Shown here in pieces: positions 37,501 through 51,411 of a DNA stretch of 64,000 bases (its first letter is position 1; each line of letters starts with the position of its first letter). The notes under the pieces were generated by a model that ran no database searches, had not been told where the DNA came from, and saw nothing but the letters and a program-made list of their open reading frames with translations. Source of the stretch: Synanceia verrucosa (taxonomy: Eukaryota > Chordata > Actinopteri > Perciformes > Synanceiidae); contig CM056550.1 of assembly GCA_029721515.1 (NCBI GenBank), positions 29,294,619-29,358,618 of the forward strand. The letters run 5' to 3'. The translations under genes were made by a program, and so were the position numbers.

Positions 37501-37988
37501 TTTTACTTCTTTTATTATCTGCCATTTTAAATTGCACCTCACATTTTTTATGTTTTCAAAACACATTTTCTCTCCATCCTAATACAATGAAGCTAAGCTC
37601 CAACCAAATCAAACCCATCAGCCCAAAATGAAAAGCACACTGTGGAGGCAAAAGGAGGCTGCCAAGCTTCCTAGTGATTGCCTTGTTTGTCGAGAGTATT
37701 TATTGTAATGTCTCAATATTAATATGTTAATCTGTTGGTGCATGCTTTAAATGATGATTTGGCCCAGGTGTCTTGGGAGTGTCTGTTAAAAAGAGAAAAC
37801 TGTATTTGTATGTGTTTCAGATAAGTAAAGTGAGAAACTGAGTGTTTAAGATGGTGCCCTGTGCTCTGGTTTAGTATGCCCTAAGGGTGGGTGGAGGGGA
37901 AGCATGGCAGAATGAGCATGAAGAATTGATGTTTCCATCTGGAGAGGAGAGGAGGCCAATTTTTAGGACTCCGTAAATTGCTGTATGT

Positions 37989-38375
37989 GGACACGGAGAG
38001 CCCTCTACGTCGCCGGAGAGCCTGTCGGAGAACCTCTCTGTTCTCTCTGGGTGCATGAAATATTTTTTAACTGTCACTCACTCCGTCAAGGGAAAACAGA
38101 GACGGCAAGGGCTACGATTGGTCCTCTAAAACCAAACCACTACCAGAATTATTTTTCCGGTTTGACTACTCTCTCCACAACATAAACCCTACCACCGCCA
38201 TTTTCAGAAGACCGACTAGCATTCAAGACTGCGAGATGAATCCCACTGAAGAACGTCTGGCCGAAGAAGAAAGAAAATACGAGAACCTCTATGTACCTAC
38301 TGATCGGGCAAGAAATTGCATTACTTATCCAGCACCACGACGAGAACTGCACGGGCACGAGGGGTCTCCGTGGTT
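37989..38375 (+). mobile_element. Harbinger-like miniature element with a MADF-type coding remnant
   Basis: The left end (gacacggagagccctc) and the reverse complement of the right end (accacggagacccctc) match at about 13 of 16 positions, bounding about 390 bp. Inside, an ATG at 38236 opens a frame similar to MADF-domain proteins carried by PIF/Harbinger transposons. The DDE transposase is missing. The expected 3-bp TWA target duplication is not clear, so the superfamily rests on the MADF similarity. Confidence 0.45.
38236..38322 (+). pseudogene. MADF-domain N-terminal fragment
   Basis: The frame starts M-N-P-T-E-E-R-L-A-E-E-E-R-K-Y-E-N-L-Y and then loses similarity. MADF domains begin with a helix of the type E-x-L-I-x-x-V-x-x-x-P-x-L-Y, and Harbinger-encoded copies have E-E-R-L-V-E-E-V-R-K-Y-x-x-L-Y. 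The conserved tryptophan region of MADF is absent, so this is only the first helix. Confidence 0.45.
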
Positions 38376-38670
38376 ACGGAGTTGGATAACGTATTACGCA
38401 GCTGGAGAAGTATATACGGGGCTATAGGAGAGGAGAGGCAATGTTTTCCTTCTTTCACATGTTAAAAAGAGCAGTCCTTTCATTTAGTATCAAATGCAAT
38501 GTGTTCCTTCTGTCCCCAACACTAAAATAAAAAGACAAAGACAGAAGGTGGAAGAGAGGCGAAACGGCGCTGCTGCAACCGATTAGCAAGTGTAATTTAG
38601 ACATTTTCTATTTTAGAGCAGAGGGAAAGCCAGAGGGATGGTGACAGACTGAGGCTACTGACAATGATAC

Positions 38671-38692
38671 AGAGAGAGAGAGCGAGAGAGAG

Positions 38693-38724
<32 letters not shown>
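38671..38724. repeat. (GA)n microsatellite
   Basis: 54 bp of GA with cg interruptions; a polypyrimidine (UC)n tract in the snx29 pre-mRNA. Confidence 0.95.
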
Positions 38725-40910
38725 CAAAAGGACACAAGTTGTTATCAGGACTGACCAGGATGTCTTTAATTCTGACGCTATTATAAGAGTAAATTATAAG
38801 TGTAAAGGGAAAAGCAGTGTCATGAAACCATCACACATACACACACATCAACAAGGGGTGGACAATGTGAAAAAAAATGTGAAGGTTGGGGAAACACTCG
38901 CCTTAAAACACATCTGAACGCCACACACACTAAACACAGTCAGATCAACAAAAATATTCAACAAACAACCAGGAGTAAAACCTTACAGGTCCCATGTCTC
39001 ACTCACATTCGGGTACAGGCTCATTTCTGTTTCTACTACATGCTGAAATGTTAAAGGTCTGTATGAATATGACTGCATATCAGAATTGCAACAGAGTTGC
39101 CGTTGCTAGGCAACAGTTTGGGTATATGTTTATTTCCTGTCAGCTGATGTCATCGTAGATTTGTGACATCCCAAATGGACAGAAATCCTGACAGCTTGTT
39201 TCAAACAGTTTCTAAATACCAGCTGTGTGTCTCTGTGGGTTGAGCGTTTATGTACTCACAGTATTTATACAGCTCTTAAATATAGCACTTAAATGTGCTT
39301 TATGGCAACATTGATGTAAAACTCACTTTTTGGGACCTTTAAGGATTGCCACTTTAACTTTATTGACACTCTAGACTAGAGAGTCATGTCTATCAATGCT
39401 TCTGCAGTACACAAGACATCTCTTTATAAACACATTCAAAACGCCGCTCTTACTCCTCTTAATGCTGATCTATAATGGATGAGGAGATTGCCACAGACCA
39501 CATCTCCATCTGAGCCTCGGGAACAAAAGGCAGCAGAGGAGGAATGAGGGAATGGGGTGAGAGAGTGTCGATAATGCTTGTTAATATACAACCCCTCCAC
39601 CGTCCCTATCAACAGGTCCGCATCACTTCATGCCACATCTTGACAGAACAGAGGAGATAAAAAAAAAAGAGAGGCTGACTGAAATGTTTTTTTTCTTCTT
39701 TGTCTTCCCTTTCCCCACTTATTCACTTGCATCATTAGTCAAAAGCTTTGTCAAATCGATGATGTGGTCTGGTGTTTCACCGGCTCGAGGTCAGGCCACG
39801 GCACAGCAGAGCAAGATGTCTTTCCAAACTATTTAACACTGTACATCTCATTTCCTCGCAGGCCATTACTGTAAATCTGCATTACGTAGGGCTGTCAGCG
39901 GCCGTCTGACTCCCTCCTCACACCGTTAGAAACCAGTAGACACACAGACGCCATGGTGGAGACTCATGGACACACTGCCATCTATGGGTAACAGACCTGC
40001 AGAGAGCCGGTGTGTCTGCAGCACACAAGAGCTCGTCCCGCTAATGGAAAACCACCGTCATCAACATCCATAACTGAGCTGCACTTCTTATGGGTCACAC
40101 TGGAGTCAAAAAATAACTCAGGACAATTAAGTATTCTGAGCTTTTCTATTCTGTTGAGCATCTTTTCCCTCACTCTGCTCTGCTGGTATCTCATCTGCTG
40201 CTGCTGCAAGGAAACAATAAAATCTGCTGAGACAGCGTGCTATTAAAGTCAAAATCTCCAACCAAAATCACAACTAATGGAATAATCCATCCAATAATCC
40301 CAAAAGACTTTAAATTGAGGCCATCTTAAATAACTACAGCTGACAAGGCACTACATCAAGATGTGACATGACCACTGGGAACGATGGTCCTTTTTAAGGT
40401 CATTAAATGATATATACCTTCCTCCAAACAATGACAAGCTAACTTTACTCCAAACAGGATCTTTGGTTCACTGTTGTCTGTTGGATTTTTTGTGTCAAAC
40501 CTGGCAACTACATTACCCACAATGCAATTCAACCAATGTTTGTTCAGGTCTGTTTACAAAGTTGGTCTGGCTGTGCTTGTTTCCTCTGCCCTGTCTCCTA
40601 GTTCCCATACTGAACTATATACTCAGTTATGCTCGTCACTCTCTCTTTGACATATCACATACTGTGTAATGTCGGCTGTCGCAAGTGATATTCTTGTATA
40701 CTGCTATAGGGGACTGCTGCCAAACAAAGTTGCATTGTAATTTTATGTGCAATGAAGCACGACGAAGCATCCATCTACCTAAGCAGCGGTTACTGCCAAT
40801 AACACCATCCTGACTCACAGAATCATCAAGAAAGCGTAACGCCCAACCTTCTGAACACCCCCAGGTCAGCTCTGTCAGCACTGCTGCTCTTGTTTGCACA
40901 TTAGTTGCCA

Positions 40911-41604
40911 GTAGGGGTGCATATCTTTCAAATTGTTTTGATACAATTCCAATTTAGATACTTTTGTTTTGATACCAGTTCCGGTTTTGTGTAATTTGGG
41001 CTTTAATCATGGTCATCATCAACATAATTACTATGGTTATTATTTTCATTATTATTATTATCATTATTATTATCACGGCAGACATACTAGACAATGGCCT
41101 GATGATGATTACTGTAACAGGCACAGGCTGCTACGTAACCACAAAGCTCCCGGCACTTCCAGCCTTACAGACGTACAACAAAACATGTAGTTACTCTTTA
41201 CGTTAGTAGCAGATAGCATGAAATCTATGTCAGGTTGGTGAGATTAATCCAACTTTCCAAGCTGGAGATCCAACTTCATGGGGAATTCTGATTTAAATTC
41301 TGACTTGGAGTTTGGAACGCACCATTATTCAAACACTCAAACGGCGGTCTTCCAATGCTTCTGCACTGACATCAATGCTCTGTTTTACTGGCAATGTTTG
41401 TCACCTATGCTGGGAAAGTGAGGGGACGGATCGGTGTCACTATGAATCTGAGAGTCCCCCGTCTTTAGTGCCACCTGAGAGCATGGCTCACAAACACTTT
41501 GGTATCGGAAATTGGCACTGAAAGATGAATCATTTTTGATACCCGATAGGATCAGAGCTTTTCAATCGGTGCTACAAAATTATTGAAGTTCGGTACCTGG
41601 CCCC
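40911..41604. mobile_element. Non-autonomous hAT-like element with imperfect 8-bp target duplication
   Basis: It is bounded by agttgcca (40903-40910) and agttgcta (41605-41612), a 7-of-8 match as expected for the 8-bp hAT target duplication. The ends (gtaggggtgcatatc… and …ggtacctggcccc) are weakly inverted. The interior has an (ATT)n patch at about 41033-41074 and a 360-bp segment present in inverted orientation at 51412-51800. No transposase is visible. Confidence 0.55.
41205..41565 (+). repeat. Inverted repeat arm A (partner 51412-51800)
   Basis: It begins agcagatagcatgaa…tcaggttggtgagat and ends gataggatcagagcttttca. The reverse complement of 51412-51800 shows the same order of words with moderate divergence. 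Confidence 0.75.
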
Positions 41605-42279
41605 AGTTGCTAGTTACCGGTTCAGCCATGTTGAGAGCTGTGTGGAGGCAACAGATATAGTCTGAATTTGGAAGTTAGCGCCTTCGAGCAACATTACAAT
41701 TTCCTGCTGCAGGAGACGGAATTAAATAATATTCTTTAAAAATATTACTTTTTTTGTTTTAGATCAATTCAATCCGATCTTTCAAGGTCCCGATTCGATT
41801 CGATATGGATTCAGTCAGGGATATTTCAGTTAAAATAAATGTTATGTTATTTTCTGCCGTGCCGAGTCTACCAACTGTGTTTCCATTTCGTCATATTTTT
41901 ATCTGTTTTATCTGTTGCATATTTTGCATACTGCTTGTTTTTTGTCCAACTCATCATTTTCTTCCAACTTCTTAAATGTGAAATGCATCCAAACATCAGC
42001 TTTTAAACTCATCGGCAGTGCCTGGAGAGGTGGACTCGCTTCCGCCATGTTTGTTTGACTGCTGGCAGTAACATCTCATGAGATCTTGTTCCTTAGAAAG
42101 CGGTGGAAAGCAGCACTAAACGCTGATCACGCCAGACTTCTCATTCTTCTTTGGTTTCGGCAGACTAGACGTATGTATTGGTGATTGATGCCCTCAGGCG
42201 AGTCTGGCAGGCAGGTTTATGTTTCAGGCTGCTTCTCCACACATCCAATAAAGAAAAAAATACGCAAGTTAAAAGATCA

Positions 42280-42366
42280 ATCCTTGGATTTTATGAATCG
42301 ATTATCAACCATTTAAATGGAGATTGATTAAAATCGACTGAATCAATTTTTTTAACCCAGCCCTAA
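42280..42366. repeat. hAT-type right terminus (…tttaacccagccctaa)
   Basis: The stretch atgaatcgattatcaacc, gattaaaatcgactgaatc and aacccagccctaa has the form of the end of common fish hAT elements (reverse complement ttagggctgggttaaa…attgattcagtcgat). A related gattcgattcgatatgg patch at about 41790-41810 may be the other subterminal part. The left end and the target duplication were not found. Confidence 0.45.
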
Positions 42367-44405
42367 AAGAGACTCTTCTTATTTAAAACATAACAGTGAA
42401 ACAGTTTCATTACTTGCAACATAATTTTATGTGTGCATACATATAGCACGTTGTGATGTATATTAATACTGAAAAATGTCCATCGAGGAGAGCACAACAG
42501 TTGAATGATCATAACCTTACGTTACTCACTGCCATTCACACTGAACCTTGGCTTACGACAACGTTTAACACCTCAACAGCAAAAGTTCAACAACTTCAAC
42601 TTCCCGAGGTCATAAACAAACACTTACCAACAACTGCATATGTTATTTAATCAATACGAGAGCCAATTACGCAGGAGATGAGAGTGCTATTACCCACTGA
42701 AGTTCAGACGTGGCTAATCATTGGAGGTGACAGCAAGTTTCAATCAGCACCACCTGCTCGTCACTCTCGAGAGCAGCAGTGTCGTATTACATTTTGTTTT
42801 TGTAAACTTCACCTTACGTAGGAGTTGGAAGCCTGACTCATTCAGAACCACAAACCGCCTGTGCGCTTTAGCTAATAAGTTATGACACCTGTCAAAAGTT
42901 TATCAGGTGGCACGTTAATCACACCAACTTCTCTGCAAACATCCAGCAGAAAACAGAAGCAGGAAGTAAAAACAGAAGTCTGTTGAAATGGTGATGTGAC
43001 CCCTACTGCTGTGTTGATGCCAGGATCTGCATTAAGCTCTCCGTTTCTCCCAACACAAAACAGATCACCTGTCTTGTCCCTGTCATATGCAAAACACACG
43101 TGCATAATCATTAAGCAGCGATCTTCCAGGAAGTAGTCTGCAACTCTCTCTGATGTCAGCTGCTTCAACCTGAAATATCCTGACACTTCTTTCCATATTC
43201 ATATTTACACAACGTGGAAAGAAAGCACTTCAGAGGCTTTTCACACATGCAGAGGATGAAAGGGAAGCGGAGTGCAGCAAAGACACTCTAAAGTGTGCTT
43301 TTGGTTTTTTTTGGTTTTTTTCCTATGACTACCTCCATTATTTTTCTGGCGGCTCAGACACGCCAGCAGCTCTGAACACGGGCCAATTTCAGCTGCTTTC
43401 TATGGGCGGTCAAAGGTCCATAAGACAATCAAATATACATAAAGGCTCTTATTTATATCTCCACATCCGTTCTACATTAGCAGTGGTTATCAATGCAACA
43501 AGATAGGGGGGTGAGGGAGAGAATAAACGTGAGAGAGTGGAAATGAGAGACAGAGGGACAGCAAAAACAGAAACCAGGGAGAACAAAACGTAAAGGAAAT
43601 GAAAGTGAGATAGAGCGAGCAATGAGATGTGTGAGGCTCGGTGCCAGTGTTGGATATTTCAATCAGAGATTGAGTTGCTATGAAAACGCTTTTGATCCAG
43701 ACTCCAAAGGACTTTTACAAAACAAACATGTCTTTGAGTTGGCTGCAGCACAGTGGGATTCACCAAGAGAAAGTCCAAAAAATGCTCTGAGAGGGAAAAA
43801 GCTCATTAAGTGGATTCCCTCCAAGTGACTCATCTTCATTATCGTGTACCATATCTTGTGCTTTCACCTGGCGGACGCCATCTTGCATGTGTATGAAATA
43901 CTGAGACATAAATGACATAAGGAGAACTAAAACTAGCTAAAGGGAAGAGTATTTCATTATAAAGTAAGACTTTTACTGAGCTCTTCCTATGTGGTTTATT
44001 TCTACTTCGGAGGATCCAACATGAGTCAATACCAGCTAATGAGAGCAAATAAACATTTTGGGACATACGCCCAATTGCTGAGAATTAATAATGAAGTTGA
44101 ATACCACCTCTTGTACACTGTTTTGTGCCATCAGCTCACTGAGTGTCATGGACACACTGCATTTTTGCTGTACAGAATATTCTTTTTTTTTTAAATGTTT
44201 TTAAATCTTTTAAATCTCTGTTGTGGCACAATTTCCATCAGAATGAATAAAGTTTTATTTGACTTAACAAATAATACAACCTTTTAAATTATAAACTGGG
44301 CTCAATCCATCCTGCTCTTTAGTATGACTAAGAAAATAGTGCAAACAAAACCAGGAAAGGCACAAAAAAGTTTCAGTCCAGACTACTAGTTAACATAGCC
44401 CTCCT

Positions 44406-44855
44406 TTAACCATATTTTTACGTCATTTAAAATCTGACGCTTGAGTGCCATCAACATATATACACATCAAAGTGGTTTTTCGGCAGTGGGTCGCCAATCA
44501 TGGTCTCCTGCAGCCTGTGAGTAATTGGGAGATGTAGTCAGAGCATAAAGAGACAGCATACGCCACAGAGATCAAAGCAGGAAGTGGAGACGATCGCGAT
44601 TAGAGAGCAAAACCGATGGATTCTGGACAAAAAGTGGCCTCTACTCTACCTCTGATAGAACAAGAACGGAACAAGGTAAAAAACAACTTTTTTTTCATGA
44701 TGAAATAGCAAGTCTCTCCATTCATTTGAGCTATTCAGTGTTTTGAGACACAGTACAAAATATTCTGTGGGTCTTGAAATATGACTCAAAATGGGAAAAA
44801 CACTGGTACAAGGCAATTTCTGTTTTATAAAACGGCTAGCACTCAAAGAGTGCAA
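44406..44855 (+). mobile_element. piggyBac-like element (copy 3), about 450 bp
   Basis: It starts at ttaaccatatttttacgtc and shares cgcttgagtgccatcaac…, gcagcctgtgagtaattgg and gtagtcagagcataaagag blocks with the copies at 1505 and 11211. It ends near agcactcaaagagtgcaa, an approximate inverted copy of the TTAACTCTTTGAGTGC start. An ATG at 44616 opens a short frame (M-D-S-G-Q-K-V-A-S-T-L-P-L-I-E) that could be the first codons of a lost transposase; this is unproven. Confidence 0.5.
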
Positions 44856-45809
44856 CAAATGAAGCTCCAAACTGATACTGACGGGTTACATGACTACCCT
44901 GTGTCTGTTTCCTCATGAGTGATGACACATTTACCATCCGTAGTACACTTGGAAGTAATTCCAAACCAGAGACACATAACTTTAGTCAGGCTATGAAACC
45001 CAATATTTTCCAATATTAAATTTTTATGTTAATATCGGACATCCCTAATTGCACCCAAATATATTTCTTCAAAGTTTTGCAATAAATGTTTGCAATAAAC
45101 ACTTTCACATAGAACACAAATATTACGTGGAAAAAGCAGAACTTTCTGATAATAGGCTAATAATAACACAGAGGGTCCATCGTCCGAACCTAACCTCCTG
45201 CAGAGATTCAACAGACAACATACTTACAGCACATATTACACATTTTCACACTTTTTTTCTTCTGGGGATTACACAAACAATATACAACTTGTTATTTAGT
45301 GATCTTTAGATGTGACCTTTATGAATATCTATTTTTTTTAAGGTTTAGAATTACTTCTTTATGAAACATATCTGTAATGCAATTATAAAGGATTGTTGCA
45401 TTTGCATGCATGTAAATGTTAATACAGATGATGTAAACTGGGAGCAAGACATAATAGAAAACATTGGCACTGAATCCTGAATATTGGAATCCAAGAGTAA
45501 ATTATGGACTTAATTGTCATACTAAAAACAAACCGCAGATCAAGTTAATCTCAAAACCCCATCTAAACCCGTTGATATAAACTAATATCATTCTCAGACG
45601 TGGGCCAAAACAAAAAACAGATTAATCTGAAATGATATTCACACTACACATCGATGCAGGATCTATTCAGATCCATGATTACAGCAGCTCAGATGAATCA
45701 TGTAGCAGTGTTGGCTGTCCAAAACCATAACGTCAGCTGCTCACTTTTACAGAAACTGTACTGTTTACTTCTTTCTCGGTAGGATTCTTTCCATCTCACT
45801 GAAACTCAC

Positions 45810-45828
45810 TTTTTTTTTTTTTTTTTTT
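45810..45828. repeat. Poly(T) run
   Basis: 19 T in a row. On the minus strand it could be a retro-element poly(A) tail, but no element was recognised beside it. Confidence 0.85.
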
Positions 45829-46775
45829 ACATTTTCTCAGTAGATAACCCAATCTTCAATGCACCCTGGATGCATTCACACCTGGATTTATTTCATTCTT
45901 CTCGCACATGAAAATCTGATTACCCTGGATACATGTTCGAGCCAAAGGAGGACAGAAATTGCTGGTAAATGACCCCTCCCCTTGGTATGCTGCTGCAGAA
46001 TATGCCGCTCTGCAAACAAACAATTTCACCTCTTCGTCAGTATTCCAGGTCTGACGTGGCACAGCTGGCTGGATAGACAGGTGAAGCCTGTGTCCCGTCC
46101 CAGAGGAGGAAAAAGAAATGAGAGGAAGCACCGCAAAGGTCCTTAGAGAGCTCTCTTATCCTCAGCACAGGTATTTGACCACTACAAAAGAGCCTTCTGG
46201 AAGCAGTTAGAATAAGCAGCTCTGCAGTCTAACCCACCGTCAAGAAGAGTAGTATGTCAATGCTCCTTTGACGCTTTAATTCAATATTTTCTTTCTTCCT
46301 TTCTTTTTTTCTTTCACCAAATGTGTGCTGCAAGCTGAAGCTATTTCAGGATCATGCTGGGTAGAAGCTTATACGTTGAGATGGAAGATGTATTGAAATA
46401 GCTTTACAAAGGCCGCAGAGCTCCAGCTCTATTGACACTTTTTCTGGATATATTTGTGGAAACATTGTCTAACTTTCAATACTCCAGATTCAAGACAGTT
46501 TCAAGCGTAAGTACTGTATGCAAGTTATTTAAAGGAATTGTTCGGTCAAAAACAAAGTATATTTAATAAAGTACTCCTCTCATTTAAGGCGTTAAGGAGA
46601 GTAAAGCACCCAATGCACTACAGACAGTAAAAAGGCCATAAAACACCTGCAGGGTTGTCCAGGAAATGCTTGAAACGGTTGAAAAATGATCCTGTTTGGA
46701 CAGAGTTTGTTCATTTAAAACAGTTAATATTTTAGAGGGCCTATCATGCGGATTGGTCTGTATTCCACACAGAGG

Positions 46776-47448
46776 ATGGTCCACTGTGGTCATAAAGGGA
46801 TGGACATGGTCAGCAAGAATACTCAGGTAGGCTGCAGAGTTTAAACGATGCTCAGTCGTTAGTAAGGGGCCCAAAGTGAGCCAAGAAAATATCCCCACAT
46901 CATTACACCACCAGCAGCTTGAACCGTTGATACAAGGCAGGATGGATCCATGCTTTCATGCTGTTTACTCTAAATTCTGACCCTACCATCTGAATGTTCA
47001 GCTGAAATGGAGACTCATCAGACCAGGCAACATTTTTCCATCTTCTATTGTCCAGTTATGGTGATCCTGTGTGACTTGTAGCCTCAGTTTGCTGTTCTTA
47101 GCTGGCAGGAGTGGCTCCAGGTGTGCTCTTCTGCTGCTGTAGTCCATCTTCTTCGAGGATCAACATGTTGTGGTTCACAGATGATATTCTGCATTCCTTG
47201 GTTGAAACCAGTGGTTATTTGAGTTCCTGTTGCATTTCTATCATCTCCAACCAGTCTGCCCATTGTCCTGTGACCTCTCACATCAACAAGGCATTCATTC
47301 ACTGAATATTTTCTTTTTTCAGACCATTCTCTGTAAAGAGAGATGGTTGAGAGTGAAATACAGTAGATCAGCAGTTTCTGAAATCCTCAGAACAGTTCGG
47401 CCCGACCATGTCACATTCAAAGTCACTTAAATCTTCTTTCTTCTCCAT
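46776..47448 (-). pseudogene. Tc1/mariner-type transposase pseudogene (copy B), 3' part missing
   Basis: From an ATG at 47448 the minus strand reads M-E-K-K-E-D-L-S-D-F-E and then, through several frameshifts, V-D-x-R-G-H-R-T-M-G-R-L-V, Q-I-T-T-G-F-N-Q-G-M-Q and later G-I-F-S-W-L-T-L-G-P-L and A-D-H-V-H-P-F-M-T-T-V. This order is that of a very common fish Tc1-like transposase. Similarity stops after M-T-T-V at about 46776, so the second half of the catalytic core (the D-N-A-P-C and S-P-D-L-N-P motifs) is lost. It is a different subfamily from the copy at 24500-25334. Confidence 0.85.
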
Positions 47449-47562
47449 TGTGATGCTCTGCTGACATGTGATTGCTTGATGAGGCACTTATGTTAACAAG
47501 TGGTTGAACTGTCATCTTGGAATATGCCCGTGCCATCAGGGAAGAAAAAAATCCATTGATGG

Positions 47563-47584
47563 AATATATATATATATATATATC
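47563..47584. repeat. (TA)n microsatellite
   Basis: 22 bp of alternating A and T. Confidence 0.9.
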
Positions 47585-48205
47585 CCTCGCTCACCTGCAC
47601 CAGTCTTCTTAAGCCTCAAGGTCTTTGAAGGAGCACAGAGCAGTACTCCCCAGCACATGAGATGCAGGATTAAGTTGTTTATAGAGCTGTGCCGTTATCA
47701 CATAGCGCACTAACAAGCTAAACACTCAGACATTAGTCAAACAGTCACACATACACACGAATATGCACGCACACACATACATACACACAAACAAACATAA
47801 ATAAAGTGGTGGGGGGTTTAGAGGAAGGAGTAATTCAGTGCAAGGGGAGGGGGTGAAATTGCGCTATGAGGCAGTGATAAAGAGATAGGGATTTGCTGGT
47901 TTGCTGGTGGCACTTATTCAGGAGAGGTTTGCGACGGCTTCTCAAAAGACTCCGTGGGATTTGAAAAGAGAACGGCTCCAAACGAGTGCTGATAGTTATC
48001 TGCGTAAGACTCAAATATTCATATCCAAATCCCAGCAGTGCTCCCAAAAAGAAAAAAGAAAACTCATAATCAAGCCGAGACATATCACTCAAAACAGATT
48101 ACGCCCACATGTTTGGAGACTCAATCTGAGACTAGACAAGTCAAATTATTCTTTTGTGTTGTGCAGCATCCTTGGGTTCCTTGAAAGGCACTGCAAACTA
48201 AATGT

Positions 48206-48254
48206 GTTATCATTATTATTAGTAGTAGTATTATTAGTATTATTATTATAATAA
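48206..48254. repeat. (ATT/AGT)n trinucleotide repeat
   Basis: About 49 bp of att with interspersed agt units. Confidence 0.85.
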
Positions 48255-51200
48255 GCTACAGGGAAGCTGGTGAGCAGAATAAATTGGAATGACTTTCTCT
48301 ATGCATTTCCTCAGCACTTACACTGCTCTACATGTTACATGAACCCGCTCTGATCGCAGTAATTTGTCATGGCATAGTGGGTTTGACCTTTATGGCCCTT
48401 GTGCTGTCTGCTTGTGATCTCATTGATCAAAGAGCAGGAGCTCATCAGCCAGCACTGGAAATGACTCTGGATAAGAGCACGAGCATTACCAATGCATTAC
48501 TTCTCAAACTAACATTGTTCCTGCCATCACACCAATCGACTCTAATCATGATGTACATCACTGTGCAATTACTTTTCCTCTCCCTTCCATCTCCCTCGCA
48601 AATTGTTCGCCTCTTTGGCTTAGACTGAAATATCTCAAAAACCACTGGAAGGCTATCCAAGGTGCTGAGAGCATGATTCTTTGGTGATCATTCACTTCCT
48701 GGGGCGACACTACAGTATGAGGTTCACATTTGTGGTTTGGAGTGTAAGGATGAGGATGGATCTTAAAACCCCAGACTGGGACCAAAATGGCTACGTATAC
48801 AAGTTAATATCTCATGTGGTCACATGTGAGTGTATGATGATCATTCTCATCGGCCGCAGTCTTTTCCAGTCTTGCGTCAATATTCTCAAAAGTGAACTTG
48901 AAGAGCGAGCATACAGAAGTGTTCGCTGATTGTTTGAAAAGCGAGGATGAAGAAGAGACGAGAGACAACCTCTGATGATGAAAAGTGTTGCTGTAAAGAG
49001 GCAGACTGAGCTAGTGTTACTGATTAACACCAACAAAATGGTGCTACTGGAGCCCTGCTTTGACTGTTACCAGATCAAAAGTTGACCACTTACTTGCTAA
49101 AGCAATGACATTCCCATCAGCCTGTACTTTGTATTTAACGTTTTAAACTGAGCTGGTGAACATCATGCAGGCGACATGCCTCTCAGAGCAGCTGACTCTC
49201 AGTCTTGTTACATGAATATCACAACAAGAAATTCTTAATAATTTTCCCCTCATAACTCTAAGCAGCACCAGTGTTTTGGTGGCTCTTTCCAGTGTTTTCC
49301 TCAGTGGAAGCTCCTTGTTTGAAATAAACACAGCTTTCCACTAATATCAGAAGAAATTATTGCAATTTTAGGATTAAACATCTGGAAAAAGAGAAGATCA
49401 ACTGTGTCACAACAACAAAGGCTGTGAATTCAATGAGTGAGGCAACTGTTTTGACAGTTATCTAAGAATTCAATTGATCAAGAGATGAGATGCGTCACGA
49501 TCTGTCAAACTGATAATGGACGACTGATCGCGCTGCACATTCGCTTTGTGGAAAACTAAGAGCAGCGCATCACCATGTCAGGAAAAACAGAAAGCATTAA
49601 CAGAAGTGTTTGAAGATGTTTAGCCACCTCTGATACTTTCCACCTCTGTGGGAATGAAACAGAAAGAAATATTAACGTAACAGGGATTCAACTGATGTCA
49701 GCTGTCTGAGGTACTAAACATTACAATTACTTTCTGCATTAAAACGTATTTATTCAAAGCCCTGCTTTTTGAAAACTGTGATTCACTTATGGTTCATTTT
49801 AACTGTACAGAAAAGCGCCTCTTGTTTTCAAATTAAACATATGAACAATTTTAAGCTCAAGTAGAAAAATTACATGATGCTGCTGGTTGTGGAAAAGAAG
49901 AGATAAGGTTGCTCATGTTAAACCCAACTGTTTATAAGCATGAGAGGATGTTGCTAGCAGGGGAGAGGACACCAGAGACAGATGCTCCTACAGTTTCATT
50001 ATCAGCTCTGTAGGAGGGACGCAGCGTAGGCAGGCTGTCACAGAGCACCGATCAGCTCTGATTAATATCGCCCTCGTTCTGACCAGGTTGATGACATCAT
50101 CGCTATTAAAGTATCCTGCAAGTCTCTATCTCCTACCCAGAGTGCATTGCAACAACTGTGAGAGGAGGTGTGGAAATCGGAGAGGCTGCCTGCCTCAGGT
50201 AACCGACATACAGCTGCTGTTGTAATTAAAAAAACGCCCACTTCAAACAAATGCACAGTCACTCTTAAAACACACACACACTTAACCTCAAACACTTCCT
50301 CTGCACTTTGTGACACTCACACCTGACTTTTGCAACACCTCCACCACATCAGCAAAAACACATGCTGCAGTAAAACAACAGCCAGCTTCAACAAGCGGCC
50401 ATCATGCCACCGCTCTGTCCCCTGACATCTGCTCTCCGCAACCTCGGGCCATTTAGCCTTTGCTCCTCCGGCCCAGAAAAATGCTGAAGCAAGCCTGTGC
50501 TGCGTCTGTGTTACCATCACTGTGGGTAGTCATGCAGTAAATGACTGGCTAGTCTGGCCTCTGCTAATACAGCACCAGTTAGCTCCTACACTGGGTTGGG
50601 AGGCAGGTGACCAGGGACCAGACAAAATCACTCCCAAGACTGAGATGGGAGGCAGCAGAGGAGATGTTAAAGAGAGATGAAGTGGATGCAGTCTCTGTGA
50701 CATCACCCACTGGTTAGTGGACCAACCAATCAAGTTTGTCATAGCTTGTGTTTCGCTCGTCACCATCATGGTCTTTTGCCAGCAGAAGGTTGTGGTACAA
50801 TGTCAAGCAAACACACTCAGTCACACATGTAGACCTTGTGTGGTTGTAGGACAGTGGGGTGCAACTTGCAGACGCTTTGTGTACCAGGAATAGAAAGGGC
50901 CTGGAGGTGTGTGTGTGGATTCAAAAACACCTTGAGGCAAGACAGTAGGTGAACCTCCAGATGCATCACCTGAAGCCCACCCTGCCCTCCATCTCTTTTC
51001 TTTTCCAACTCTTTTCATCACTCTCTCTCACTCTCTTTACCCAACCCAGTCTCACGCCATTACAAAGCTTCAAGAAGATTGAGCGAGCACAAATATCAGA
51101 ACTGTTCCCTTTACACTGACTTGCTCTCAAATTTTGCACACAATGCCTGGCTTGGCTGAAAGCTTGAAAATCCCTCTGTACCTCTATAAGCTTGTCAGTG

Positions 51201-51411
51201 ATTCTTTTTGAAAATGATTTCCTATTTGAAACAAGTCTGATATCTTAGCTTTTACTTACCTGTTTGGGCTATTATGGGGAGTACAGTCTATATTCAAGGG
51301 GGCTTAGAAATGGCAAATTTATTCCGAAAACGACTTGGATTTGGAAATTACGAAGATTCAGCTCCCACCACCAGGGCAGGGTACCAAACTTCCACAGTTT
51401 TGTTGCACTGA

